Shown piece after piece: positions 21,051 through 30,900 of a stretch of 64,000 nucleotides of DNA. A model generated the notes under the pieces. It did not search any database and was not told the origin of the DNA. It worked only from the letters and a program-made list of their open reading frames with translations. The DNA comes from Tritrichomonas musculus (lineage: Eukaryota > Parabasalia > Tritrichomonadida > Tritrichomonadidae). The translations under genes were made by a program, and so were the position numbers. Each line of letters opens with the position of its first letter. Position 1 is the stretch's first letter. The stretch lies in the NCBI GenBank assembly GCA_039105265.1, contig JAPFFF010000021.1, positions 868,001 through 932,000 on the forward strand. Reading direction: 5' to 3'.

Positions 21051-24000
21051 ATGTTCAATGTTACAATAAATGGCCATCGTTACAAGTTTCCTAAAAATAT
21101 GACTGTCCTTGAAGCTTGTAGATCCGCTAATATTTATATTCCAACTCTTTGTTTCCATGATGATTTACCAGCTTCAGGAAAGTGTGGTTTATGTTCAGTG
21201 AAAATCAATGGGAACGCATTTACATATGCATGTATTCATAAATTAACAAATAATATGACTATTGAAACGAATACGCCTGAAGTTATCGCCAAAGTGAGGC
21301 GAACATACAACAACTTCATTGATATGGCAATTCCACCGCATTCGAAAGATATTGAAGACATTTTAACTTATCTTTATCCAAAAAATACAGTTCGATCAAG
21401 AGATTCAGATAAATCGCACTCTTTGTCATTCAATTCATCATTATGCATCAATTGTGGTCGCTGCACACGTATGTGTACGGATGTTCAAAATATTGGAGCG
21501 TTAAACTATTTAAACCCACGAATCAAAGACAACGAATGTATTAGTTGTGGCCAATGTATCACAGTATGTCCTACTGATGCATTAAGTTCTAATAGTTCGA
21601 AACCATCAATTTTAAAAGCAATTTCAAGGCACAAAATCATGGTTTTACAAATAGCGCCTGCAGCACGAGTTGCAATTGGGGAAGGATTTGGTAATGCGCC
21701 AGGTTCAGTATGTACAGGTAAAATTATTCAAGCCGCTCGAGAAATTGGGTTCAAGTATATCTTTGATACTAATTTTGGAGCAGATGTTACAGTTATTGAA
21801 GAAGGCAATGAACTTCTTCGTCGATTGAAAGTCGATGTCAACCCATCATTTGCGCCATCAGCTGTTGATAATACTATTCATCAAACCTCAACAAAAGGAA
21901 TTGTTGCAAGTACATCTGATATGAACCTTGTAAATGCGGTAAACTCTCCATTAGCCAAGCCTATAATAGAAAAACCCCAAATTTCCAAGCCAACCAATCC
22001 TCTCTACCGAAGAAGATCAGTTAGTATTCATGCAATTCCAATTTGTTCGCCCACGCTCAAAAAGCCCAATACATTTTCATTAGAAAATTCGCCTTCGTCG
22101 ACCGTTAGTAATAATAATAATTCAGATAGCCAACCAGAACCGCAGGCTTTTATGCCAAAGCACAAAATTGATATGACTCGATCAGCAATGACATTAAAGC
22201 AATACAAAGAGCAAGAAGCAGGACCGCTGCCGCAATTTACATCATGCTGCCCAGCCTGGGTGAATTACGTAGAGAAGCTTCACCATGAAATTATTCCACA
22301 TCTTTCAACGACCAAGTCGCCGCACATGATTGTTGGGAAGCTTGTCAAGACATATTTTGCGAAGATGATCAACGCAGATCCGAACGACATCTTCCTTGTC
22401 TCGCTGATGCCGTGCGTCGCCAAGAAAGACGAGATCAAGCGGATGCAGCTCAATGGGGACGTCGATGCGGTGATGACCTCGAAAGAGTTCATCGACCTCT
22501 TCGCTGAGTACGGTCTCGACTTCAACTCGCTGGGCGAGTCCAAATTCGACAGCCTCCTCGGCGAGTGCACCGGCGCCGGCCAGATCTTCGGGACGACCGG
22601 CGGAGTTGCGGAAGCGTCTGTGCGATACATTCACAAGCTTGTCACGCAGGAGCCGCTGAACGAGCGCATTGAATACGAGTCCCTTCGGGGGATGAACTCG
22701 ATCAAGACCGCGACAGTTGAGGTTGGCAACTACCGGATCAAGATTGCTGTTTGCAACGGAATTGCTGCGGCGGGGGAGCTGATCGAGAGCGAGAAGTACA
22801 AGAACTTCCACTTCGTCGAGGTGATGGCCTGCCCGGGAGGCTGCGTTGGCGGCGCTGGTCAGCCGTACCTTCCGAAGAAGCAGATCAGCGAGCGGATCAG
22901 CAGCATCTTCGATCTCGACCGCTCGAAGAAGGTCCGCGTCTCGGACGGGAACCGCGAGGTCGCAGAGATCTACAGCAACTTCCTCGGGGAGCCAGGCGGC
23001 CTGCTTGCGCACGAGCTCCTTCACACGCACTACGAGCCGCAGGAGACGGCGATGCTTGCGCAGCGACGCCGGATGATGTCGATGCCGATTGTTGGCTACG
23101 GGTCGTCGAGCGGAACCGCGATGAAGCTCTCGCGGATTGTGGCTGGCTTCATCGAGACGTCGTCTGTTGCGATGAACAGGCTGTCTGTCAAAGAGCTGCT
23201 GACGCGGAAGATCGCGATCTTCATCGTGTCGACGATCGGCGAAGGCGAATTCCCGAACAACGCCAGGAAATTCATCGACAAGCTTCGCGACTCAGAGCAG
23301 ACTCTCTCCGGCGTCAGGTACGCGGTCTGCGGGCTCGGAAACGAGAGCTACACCTACTTCTGCCAGGCAGGAATCGACCTCGACACGATGCTGGAGCAGC
23401 ATCGAGCAGAGCGAATCCTCCCTCTGATCAAGATTGACACGTCGACTGACGACAAAGGCGAAGCGATTTTTGAGGGCTGGTGCCACCAGCTGTGCGCTGC
23501 GATGGGCCTGAAGCCGCCGAAGATCGGCATCCACCTGAGCTTCTCGCTTGTTCCAGTTGAAGACCAGACGGTCGCCTCGAATCCCCTCCGCCCCGTCGGC
23601 TTCGAGATAGCGACGCTGAAGGGCAACGAGCTTCTGACGCCCGAGCAGCTGAACGACACGAACTGCCAGATGAACTTCTACCAGATCAAGCTTCCGAAAG
23701 GCGTGAGCTACTCGACAGGCGACCTTCTCGAGATTCTCCCCGAGAACCCTCCGGAACTTGTTGACAAAGTGATCGAAGCGATGAAGCTGAACGCGGAGCA
23801 AGTTTACACGCTTGTCTCGAACGACTCCTCTGTTGAAACTTTTGTTCCCGAAAAGGTGACAGTTCGCCAGCTCTTGACGCAGTACCTCGACCTGAATGGT
23901 CCGCCGAACCGCTCGATTGTCCGGGCGTTCCTGGAGTCTGCGAGCGCTGAAGGGATGGAGCGCCTGACGAAGATTCTGGAAGTCGACCAGCCGGAGGAAG

Positions 24001-24779
24001 TGAAGGAGTACCTGCGAGACGTGAACACGTGCGAGTTCATCTGCGAGTTTTCGAAATACGGAGTCCCATCGATTGACCTTCTGATGTCGAGTTGCCCGCA
24101 CACGAAGCCTCGCTCGTACTTCATCTCGTCTTCTCCAATGCGGAACCAAAACATGGTGAGCCTTGTTGTGACGAAGCGTCGCTTTGGGAAGGACAACAAA
24201 CGACGCGGGGTCTGCACGACCTATCTTGAGCAGGAAGACCTGAAGAAGGTTCCGATCCGAATCACGCAAAGCTCGTTTGAGCTGCCGGAAAGTCGGCACG
24301 CGCCAATTGTGATGGTTGCGATTGGATGCGGAATTGCGCCGATGCTTTCGATGATTCAGAACAAAGGCTCGCAAAACGGCCCGATTCTTCTCATCTTCGG
24401 TTCAACGTCTGCCAAAGTTCATGGGAAACTGATCGATGAGATTGGGAAAGAGCGGGAGAACGGCACAATTTCGGACGTTCTCTACGCCTGGTCGGATGAA
24501 GGCATCATGGATCGTGACGTGAAAGAGCTTGGAAGTGTCTACGACATCGAGAAGAACACCGAAGAAAAAATCTTGGAAGTCATGACTAACAACAAATCAG
24601 TGATTTGGAACTACTGGTCAGACGTGACCGCAGCCTTCTACTACTGCGGAATCCCAGGCCCACTTCCAGACAAGCTGAAAGAGCTCTTACTCAAGATCAC
24701 AATTGAAGAAGGCTTCTTAAGTATCGAAGAGGCAATGGCCACAAACAACCGTCACCAAGTTTTCATTGAAGTGTTTTGA
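21051..24779 (+). CDS. [FeFe]-hydrogenase fused to flavodoxin/FAD/NAD(P)H reductase, copy 1
   Basis: 1242 residues. Order: [2Fe-2S] domain (Cys34, 45, 48, 61); two [4Fe-4S] motifs (Cys132/135/138/142 and 163/166/169/173); H-cluster domain; flavodoxin-like domain (about 650-830); FAD- and NAD(P)-binding reductase halves (about 840-1240, with SYFISSSP and GCGIAPMLS). H-cluster marks are complete: TSCCPAW (Cys399 proton relay, Cys400), MPCVAKKDE (Cys455) and MACPGGC (Cys594, Cys598). The His-Cys3 [4Fe-4S] site of the M3 type is not readable: H97 remains without the three Cys. A Ser/Asn-rich insert (about 258-380) splits the H domain. No hydrogenosomal presequence is seen. The fusion should couple NAD(P)H to H2 or sulfur reduction. 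The segment from about 22.24 to 24.5 kb is far richer in GC than both ends. No Inr is seen before this ATG. Confidence 0.92.
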   Translation: MFNVTINGHRYKFPKNMTVLEACRSANIYIPTLCFHDDLPASGKCGLCSVKINGNAFTYACIHKLTNNMTIETNTPEVIAKVRRTYNNFIDMAIPPHSKDIEDILTYLYPKNTVRSRDSDKSHSLSFNSSLCINCGRCTRMCTDVQNIGALNYLNPRIKDNECISCGQCITVCPTDALSSNSSKPSILKAISRHKIMVLQIAPAARVAIGEGFGNAPGSVCTGKIIQAAREIGFKYIFDTNFGADVTVIEEGNELLRRLKVDVNPSFAPSAVDNTIHQTSTKGIVASTSDMNLVNAVNSPLAKPIIEKPQISKPTNPLYRRRSVSIHAIPICSPTLKKPNTFSLENSPSSTVSNNNNSDSQPEPQAFMPKHKIDMTRSAMTLKQYKEQEAGPLPQFTSCCPAWVNYVEKLHHEIIPHLSTTKSPHMIVGKLVKTYFAKMINADPNDIFLVSLMPCVAKKDEIKRMQLNGDVDAVMTSKEFIDLFAEYGLDFNSLGESKFDSLLGECTGAGQIFGTTGGVAEASVRYIHKLVTQEPLNERIEYESLRGMNSIKTATVEVGNYRIKIAVCNGIAAAGELIESEKYKNFHFVEVMACPGGCVGGAGQPYLPKKQISERISSIFDLDRSKKVRVSDGNREVAEIYSNFLGEPGGLLAHELLHTHYEPQETAMLAQRRRMMSMPIVGYGSSSGTAMKLSRIVAGFIETSSVAMNRLSVKELLTRKIAIFIVSTIGEGEFPNNARKFIDKLRDSEQTLSGVRYAVCGLGNESYTYFCQAGIDLDTMLEQHRAERILPLIKIDTSTDDKGEAIFEGWCHQLCAAMGLKPPKIGIHLSFSLVPVEDQTVASNPLRPVGFEIATLKGNELLTPEQLNDTNCQMNFYQIKLPKGVSYSTGDLLEILPENPPELVDKVIEAMKLNAEQVYTLVSNDSSVETFVPEKVTVRQLLTQYLDLNGPPNRSIVRAFLESASAEGMERLTKILEVDQPEEVKEYLRDVNTCEFICEFSKYGVPSIDLLMSSCPHTKPRSYFISSSPMRNQNMVSLVVTKRRFGKDNKRRGVCTTYLEQEDLKKVPIRITQSSFELPESRHAPIVMVAIGCGIAPMLSMIQNKGSQNGPILLIFGSTSAKVHGKLIDEIGKERENGTISDVLYAWSDEGIMDRDVKELGSVYDIEKNTEEKILEVMTNNKSVIWNYWSDVTAAFYYCGIPGPLPDKLKELLLKITIEEGFLSIEEAMATNNRHQVFIEVF

Positions 24780-25300
24780 ATCGAGTTTTTTTTTTTATTT
24801 TTTTTTAACTGATTTTGTATTAGATTAGAGGAAGTTTTTTAAAATAATTATAATTTTTTTGTTTTGTTTTTTGTTTTGCTTTTACGTTTGCTCGTTGGTC
24901 AGATTCAGATAAACATATAATTATTTGATAAAAAGTAAAGATAAACTAAATCATATAAATATAATTAAATTTATAGGGAAATGATTAATAGCTTTTGAAC
25001 TTTATTAAAATATGTTAGGTTCTCCGTTTCAACAATCAGGGATGGGTATCAAAAAATGAGCATTTTACTATTGCTTCGAAAAAATAGCATAGAAGGATGT
25101 GTATGGAGGGTTGTTTGTCCGCAATACAAACATCGCTCTAAATACTTAGTATTTGATATCAAAAAAAATAAGAAATATTAAAATATTCTTTGTATTTTAT
25201 ATGAAAAATTATTTTATAAATCGAAATTAATGATTATTTGTGAAAAAATAGTTAATAAATGTTATTATTCCACCAAGAAAAAAAAGGAAAATAAAAATCT
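24780..25300. other. AT-rich spacer after hydrogenase copy 1
   Basis: Begins with T runs after the TGA. A more complex stretch around 25,020-25,150 (ATGTGTATGGAGGGTTGTTT) stands out in base composition but shows no frame or RNA fold that I recognise. Confidence 0.45.
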
Positions 25301-25309
25301 CTTGAATGG

Positions 25310-25423
25310 TCACTTTTTGAGGGAGAAAAACTCAAAAAGTGAAAGCAATTCAGAGATTTACAAATTCCGCTCCGTACTTTTTGAGAGCTCGGCTCTCAAA
25401 AAGTGCTACGTGGAATTTGTAAA
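25310..25423. repeat. Two adjoining hairpins built on CTTTTTGAG/CTCAAAAAG
   Basis: Hairpin 1, 25310-25342: TCACTTTTTGAG and its inverted copy CTCAAAAAGTGA around a 9-base loop. Hairpin 2, 25357-25423: outer arms TTTACAAATTCC / GGAATTTGTAAA and inner arms CTTTTTGAGAGC / GCTCTCAAAAAG (25377-25403) closed by TCG. It could be a palindromic MITE, or the two halves of one. It lies in the spacer of the hydrogenase inverted repeat. Confidence 0.65.
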
Positions 25424-25599
25424 ATAAAAATTTGAAAGATCAAAATTCAGAGAAAAAAAATTTGAATGAACAAATAAACATATATATAGAAAAAAAAAAA
25501 TATTTTTATCTGCTCCATATAAATGAATATAAAATATTTTTTGGATAAAATAGCTATTATAAATTATATAAAAATTTTTAATGCATATAAAAAAAATTA

Positions 25600-27240
25600 G
25601 GCATGTTATAGTGAGAATCGATATCAAAATTGACCCTTTTTTAAGTTTGATAAAGAGGCTGCGACATCTAGAAAGGATAGACTCTCAAGCAGTTTGGTGT
25701 GTATGGGTCAATGGCCTCGTTGCCGTCCTTGTTAACGTTGCCCTCCTGGAAGATGACGTTAGTCTCATTCAGGAAGTTGCGCTGGTTGACTGGTATGTCA
25801 ATCGAAAGGATCTGCTTCTTCAACGTGGATGTATTCCTCCATGTCGTATTCACGGTCATCGTGATGTTGTTCCATACGCATTGGCAGACATCGTCATTCG
25901 TGACTTTCGTTGGTTCGACGATGTCGCCCTTGAACAGTTTGATGTGCCTGTTGCCTATCCTGCCCGTCGCCCTTCTCGCCTCTTCGCGCTGCTTAATCAC
26001 GTAGACGGGGATCGCCTTCCCATCGGAAGGGTCAATGCCTAACAAGCAGACGACTCTCTGCATGGATCACCTGCTTCTTCTGCGCGACGTACGCCAGAAC
26101 GAGGTCATTGATGAGTATCTTGTTGTAGGCAGGTTTGTATACGGCAACGTTGTCACAGAAGCCTCAAATGGCATTCGGCAATGGACCATCGACAGCCTCC
26201 TTTTGCCGAGTCGGGCTATGCAGGTAGTCGTCCCTTGTAGTACAGCGATCTAGCTTAGAAATAAAGCGCTGGCTATTTCACTTCAAAAATAGATGGACTT
26301 TCAATTCAAGGACTCGTTCGTTGATAGAGACAGAATAAGAGTGGAGCGAATACTCTTCAGCAAGGAGGAAGATGATGAATTCCTAGAGGCATTCTCACAA
26401 GAAATACTCACAAGCAAAGAGTTCATAGCAAACGTCGACAGAGCTAATAGCAAATGCGGAATCAGGCGACGAAGTAGTCAGAATGAAGTTGTTCCCTGTC
26501 CAGTCGGAGACACTGAGCATGACCCCTCCATTCTTCCTCACACTCATCCAGAGAATACGGGCAATCTCTCCCGACAAGCAGCTGGATTGTATCACTACGC
26601 AATTTGCAGGATCATGCATGGCATTCCTCATAGAGGCAGTGTGAGAGTACGTGCACGTTGCGTCCACGCTCGAGCGTGGAGAGAAGTTATCAGCTGCTGG
26701 TGAGCAGGGTATTGCTAGCTGTAGCAGGGGTGAACTTCATAATGCCGAGCAGGCTCAACAGCATCGACATGTGCAACTTCTTCTTCTTCGGAGCTATCAG
26801 CATACCCGAGGTTGCAGCAATCAGGCTCTACTTCTGTAGGATTCCGAAGTTCATCGGCAATGTCCTCCGGGCATCATTCGATAACAGCTTCAGCCGCATC
26901 GACTGCTTCGAGGTATTCTGCAAAGAGCATCAACAAGTGGCAGAATGATCACAATGTGTCGTTCAAGTGCTACCAGATCACTCCGTGCTTCAGCCATACT
27001 CAGGAGCATTAAGCGCTACTCGATTGGATCCCTCAGCAGAACTGTGGACGCCGTCCTCGACAGCATGCACAGACCATTGGCAATGGAGGAGCGAGACAGA
27101 AGGAACATTCAGGCACTCGACATGCTCATGAGCACACTCCTCGCTCTCGTCAGGACGAGGAGACGAAAGTTTGCGCGATGAACGCTGTGAAGGAACTATG
27201 GCATAGCCTTCAAAAGCACACGACAACACAGTGAATTTTT
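25600..27240. pseudogene. GC-rich decayed coding fossil, possibly of a mobile or virus-like element
   Basis: About 1.6 kb with near-balanced base composition, sharply bounded by AT-rich DNA on both sides. Protein-like segments are visible on the minus strand in the left part and on the plus strand in the right part, as if two convergent or neighbouring genes once stood here. No frame is long, and there are several breaks. No family is identified with certainty. The composition and mixed strands would suit a fragment of a larger GC-rich element such as a Maverick/Polinton, but this is a guess. The remaining similarity to protein suggests moderate rather than great age. Confidence 0.4.
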
Positions 27241-27964
27241 AATATTAGTAAATTTTCATCCGATAACTGCATAATTTATAATAATTCATATCAATTTCCT
27301 TTTATAAGAAATAAAGTTAGTTGCCTTAACAATGATCTAGCAAATGTTTTAAAAATTTTCAAACGAAATTGATTTATAAACCTATAAAAAAAATCAATTC
27401 AAATATTAGTTTTTCTATTGAAGTTATATGATTCATATGCAAATTTAACATATATAATAATACAAATATTGTTATACAATATGAGAAATATATCCACTAC
27501 GGTTTTATTGTTTGGCATCATTTAGAAATAAAAAAAAACGAAAAATTAATAAAATGTTGATGACACTTTAAAATCAATTATGTCATCATTAATCATGAAC
27601 AAAAACGTTGATATTTGTAAATCAAATGGAACTTATAAACGTTTTTACAAAAACAAGCTTTTTCCAATTAGGCGCAATGAATTTGGAAACTGTCCATGAG
27701 CAAGTATGATATATTTTGATTACATGATCAATCATTTTGTCGAATCTTTAATTTGGCATTGCTTTGTCTTGTTCGTATTTTCTTTGTGCGAACAAACAAA
27801 TCAAATACTGTTATGATATGTTGGGCAAAATAAAAATTAGCTGCTTTCTATTTCACTCTGATATCATTTGTGCTGACGATATCAATAAAAAAAAAAAAAA
27901 AACATTTTTTACGACCAAAATTTTATTAATCAATTATAAAACAATGTAAGACAACTATATAACT
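27241..27964. other. AT-rich spacer after hydrogenase copy 2
   Basis: No credible gene. A 34-codon frame with ATG at 27595 and stop at 27699 (MNKNVDICKSNGTYKRF...) has coding-like composition and a TCATTAATC phrase before it, but is too short to call. A run of about 15 A lies near 27,890. Confidence 0.5.
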
Positions 27965-30900
27965 CTAAAACACTTCAATGAAAACTTGGTGACGGTTGTT
28001 TGTGGCCATTGCCTCTTCAATACTTAAGAAGCCTTCTTCAATTGTGATCTTGAGTAAGAGCTCTTTCAGCTTGTCTGGAAGGGGGCCTGGGATTCCGCAG
28101 TAGTAGAAGGCTGCGGTCACGTCTGACCAGTAGTTCCAAATCACTGATTTGTTGTTAGTCATGACTTCCAAGATTTTTTCTTCGGTGTTCTTCTCGATGT
28201 CGTAGACACTTCCAAGCTCTTTCACGTCACGATCCATGATGCCTTCATCCGACCAGGCGTAGAGAACGTCCGAAATTGTGCCATTCTCCCGCTCTTTCCC
28301 AATCTCGTCGATCAGTTTCCCATGAACTTTGGCAGACGTTGAACCGAAGATGAGAAGAATCGGGCCGTTTTGCGAGCCTTTGTTCTGAATCATCGAAAGC
28401 ATCGGCGCAATTCCGCATCCAATCGCAACCATCACAATTGGCGCGTGCCGACTTTCCGGCAGCTCAAACGAGCTTTGCGTGATTCGGATCGGAACCTTCT
28501 TCAGGTCTTCCTGCTCAAGATAGGCCGTGCAGACCCCTCGTCGTTTGTTGTCCTTCCCAAAGCGACGCTTCGTCACAACAAGGCTCACCATGTTTTGGTT
28601 CCGCATTGGAGAAGACGAGATGAAGTACGAGCGAGGCTTCGTGTGCGGGCAACTCGACATCAGAAGGTCAATCGATGGGACTCCGTATTTCGAAAACTCG
28701 CAGATGAACTCGCACGTGTTCACGTCTCGCAGGTACTCCTTCACTTCCTCCGGCTGGTCGACTTCCAGAATCTTCGTCAGGCGCTCCATCCCTTCAGCGC
28801 TCGCAGACTCCAGGAACGCCCGGACAATCGAGCGGTTCGGCGGACCATTCAGGTCGAGGTACTGCGTCAAGAGCTGGCGAACTGTCACCTTTTCGGGAAC
28901 AAAAGTTTCAACAGAGGAGTCGTTCGAGACAAGCGTGTAAACTTGCTCCGCGTTCAGCTTCATCGCTTCGATCACTTTGTCAACAAGTTCCGGAGGGTTC
29001 TCGGGGAGAATCTCGAGAAGGTCGCCTGTCGAGTAGCTCACGCCTTTCGGAAGCTTGATCTGGTAGAAGTTCATCTGGCAGTTCGTGTCGTTCAGCTGCT
29101 CGGGCGTCAGAAGCTCGTTGCCCTTCAGCGTCGCTATCTCGAAGCCGACGGGGCGGAGGGGATTCGAGGCGACCGTCTGGTCTTCAACTGGAACAAGCGA
29201 GAAGCTCAGGTGGATGCCGATCTTCGGCGGCTTCAGGCCCATCGCAGCGCACAGCTGGTGGCACCAGCCCTCAAAAATCGCTTCGCCTTTGTCGTCAGTC
29301 GACGTGTCAATCTTGATCAGAGGGAGGATTCGCTCTGCTCGATGCTGCTCCAGCATCGTGTCGAGGTCGATTCCTGCCTGGCAGAAGTAGGTGTAGCTCT
29401 CGTTTCCGAGCCCGCAGACCGCGTACCTGACGCCGGAGAGAGTCTGCTCTGAGTCGCGAAGCTTGTCGATGAATTTCCTGGCGTTGTTCGGGAATTCGCC
29501 TTCGCCGATCGTCGACACGATGAAGATCGCGATCTTCCGCGTCAGCAGCTCTTTGACAGACAGCCTGTTCATCGCAACAGACGACGTCTCGATGAAGCCA
29601 GCCACAATCCGCGAGAGCTTCATCGCGGTTCCGCTCGACGACCCGTAGCCAACAATCGGCATCGACATCATCCGGCGTCGCTGCGCAAGCATCGCCGTCT
29701 CCTGCGGCTCGTAGTGCGTGTGAAGGAGCTCGTGCGCAAGCAGGCCGCCTGGCTCCCCGAGGAAGTTGCTGTAGATCTCTGCGACCTCGCGGTTCCCGTC
29801 CGAGACGCGGACCTTCTTCGAGCGGTCGAGATCGAAGATGCTGTTGATCCGCTCGCTGATCTGCTTCTTCGGAAGGTACGGCTGACCAGCGCCGCCAACG
29901 CAGCCTCCCGGGCAGGCCATCACCTCGACGAAGTGGAAGTTCTTGTACTTCTCGCTCTCGATCAGCTCCCCCGCCGCAGCAATTCCGTTGCAAACAGCAA
30001 TCTTGATCCGGTAGTTGCCAACCTCAACTGTCGCGGTCTTGATCGAGTTCATCCCCCGAAGGGACTCGTATTCAATGCGCTCGTTCAGCGGCTCCTGCGT
30101 GACAAGCTTGTGAATGTATCGCACAGACGCTTCCGCAACTCCGCCGGTCGTCCCGAAGATCTGGCCGGCGCCGGTGCACTCGCCGAGGAGGCTGTCGAAT
30201 TTGGACTCGCCCAGCGAGTTGAAGTCGAGACCGTACTCAGCGAAGAGGTCGATGAACTCTTTCGAGGTCATCACCGCATCGACGTCCCCATTGAGCTGCA
30301 TCCGCTTGATCTCGTCTTTCTTGGCGACGCACGGCATCAGCGAGACAAGGAAGATGTCGTTCGGATCTGCGTTGATCATCTTCGCAAAATATGTCTTGAC
30401 AAGCTTCCCAACAATCATGTGCGGCGACTTGGTCGTTGAAAGATGCGGAATAATTTCATGGTGAAGCTTCTCTACGTAATTCACCCAGGCTGGGCAGCAT
30501 GATGTAAATTGCGGCAGCGGTCCTGCTTCTTGCTCTTGAAATTCTTTTAATGTCAGGGCTGATTGAGTTGTTTCAACTTTGTGTTTTGATATATGAGTGG
30601 GAGAATCTCTGGCGGTAAGTGAGGTTAGATTTGATTTCATATAGTCCATTGACAAATTGGAGCGGGTCAGTATATTAAGTGGTTTATCATTTAAGGGGCT
30701 TAGAAAGTTGGGTACTTTTTTGACACTAGGAGCAATGATTCCGGATGAATTTAAAACATATGATCTTCTTCTTTGTAAAGGATCTTTAAGTTTCATGTTT
30801 TGAGCAATTGGTATGAGAGGTTTGCCGATTGGGCTTGAATTTTCAAGTAGTGGTAAGTCTTGATCGAAACTTGAGCTGCTTTTAATATTTCCTAAGTTGG

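Noticed and set aside
22305-24374. Long Arg-rich frames on the strand opposite hydrogenase copy 1
   Set aside because: Shadow frames caused by G/C-ending codons in the GC-rich core. The real frame has complete metal-binding motifs, and the same shadows recur in copy 2.
27595-27699. 34-codon frame starting MNKNVDICKSNGTYK
   Set aside because: Has a possible Inr nearby, but is too short and has no supporting context.
28370-30464. Long frames on the plus strand across hydrogenase copy 2
   Set aside because: The same shadow effect as in copy 1; compositions rich in Arg, Leu and His with no domain.
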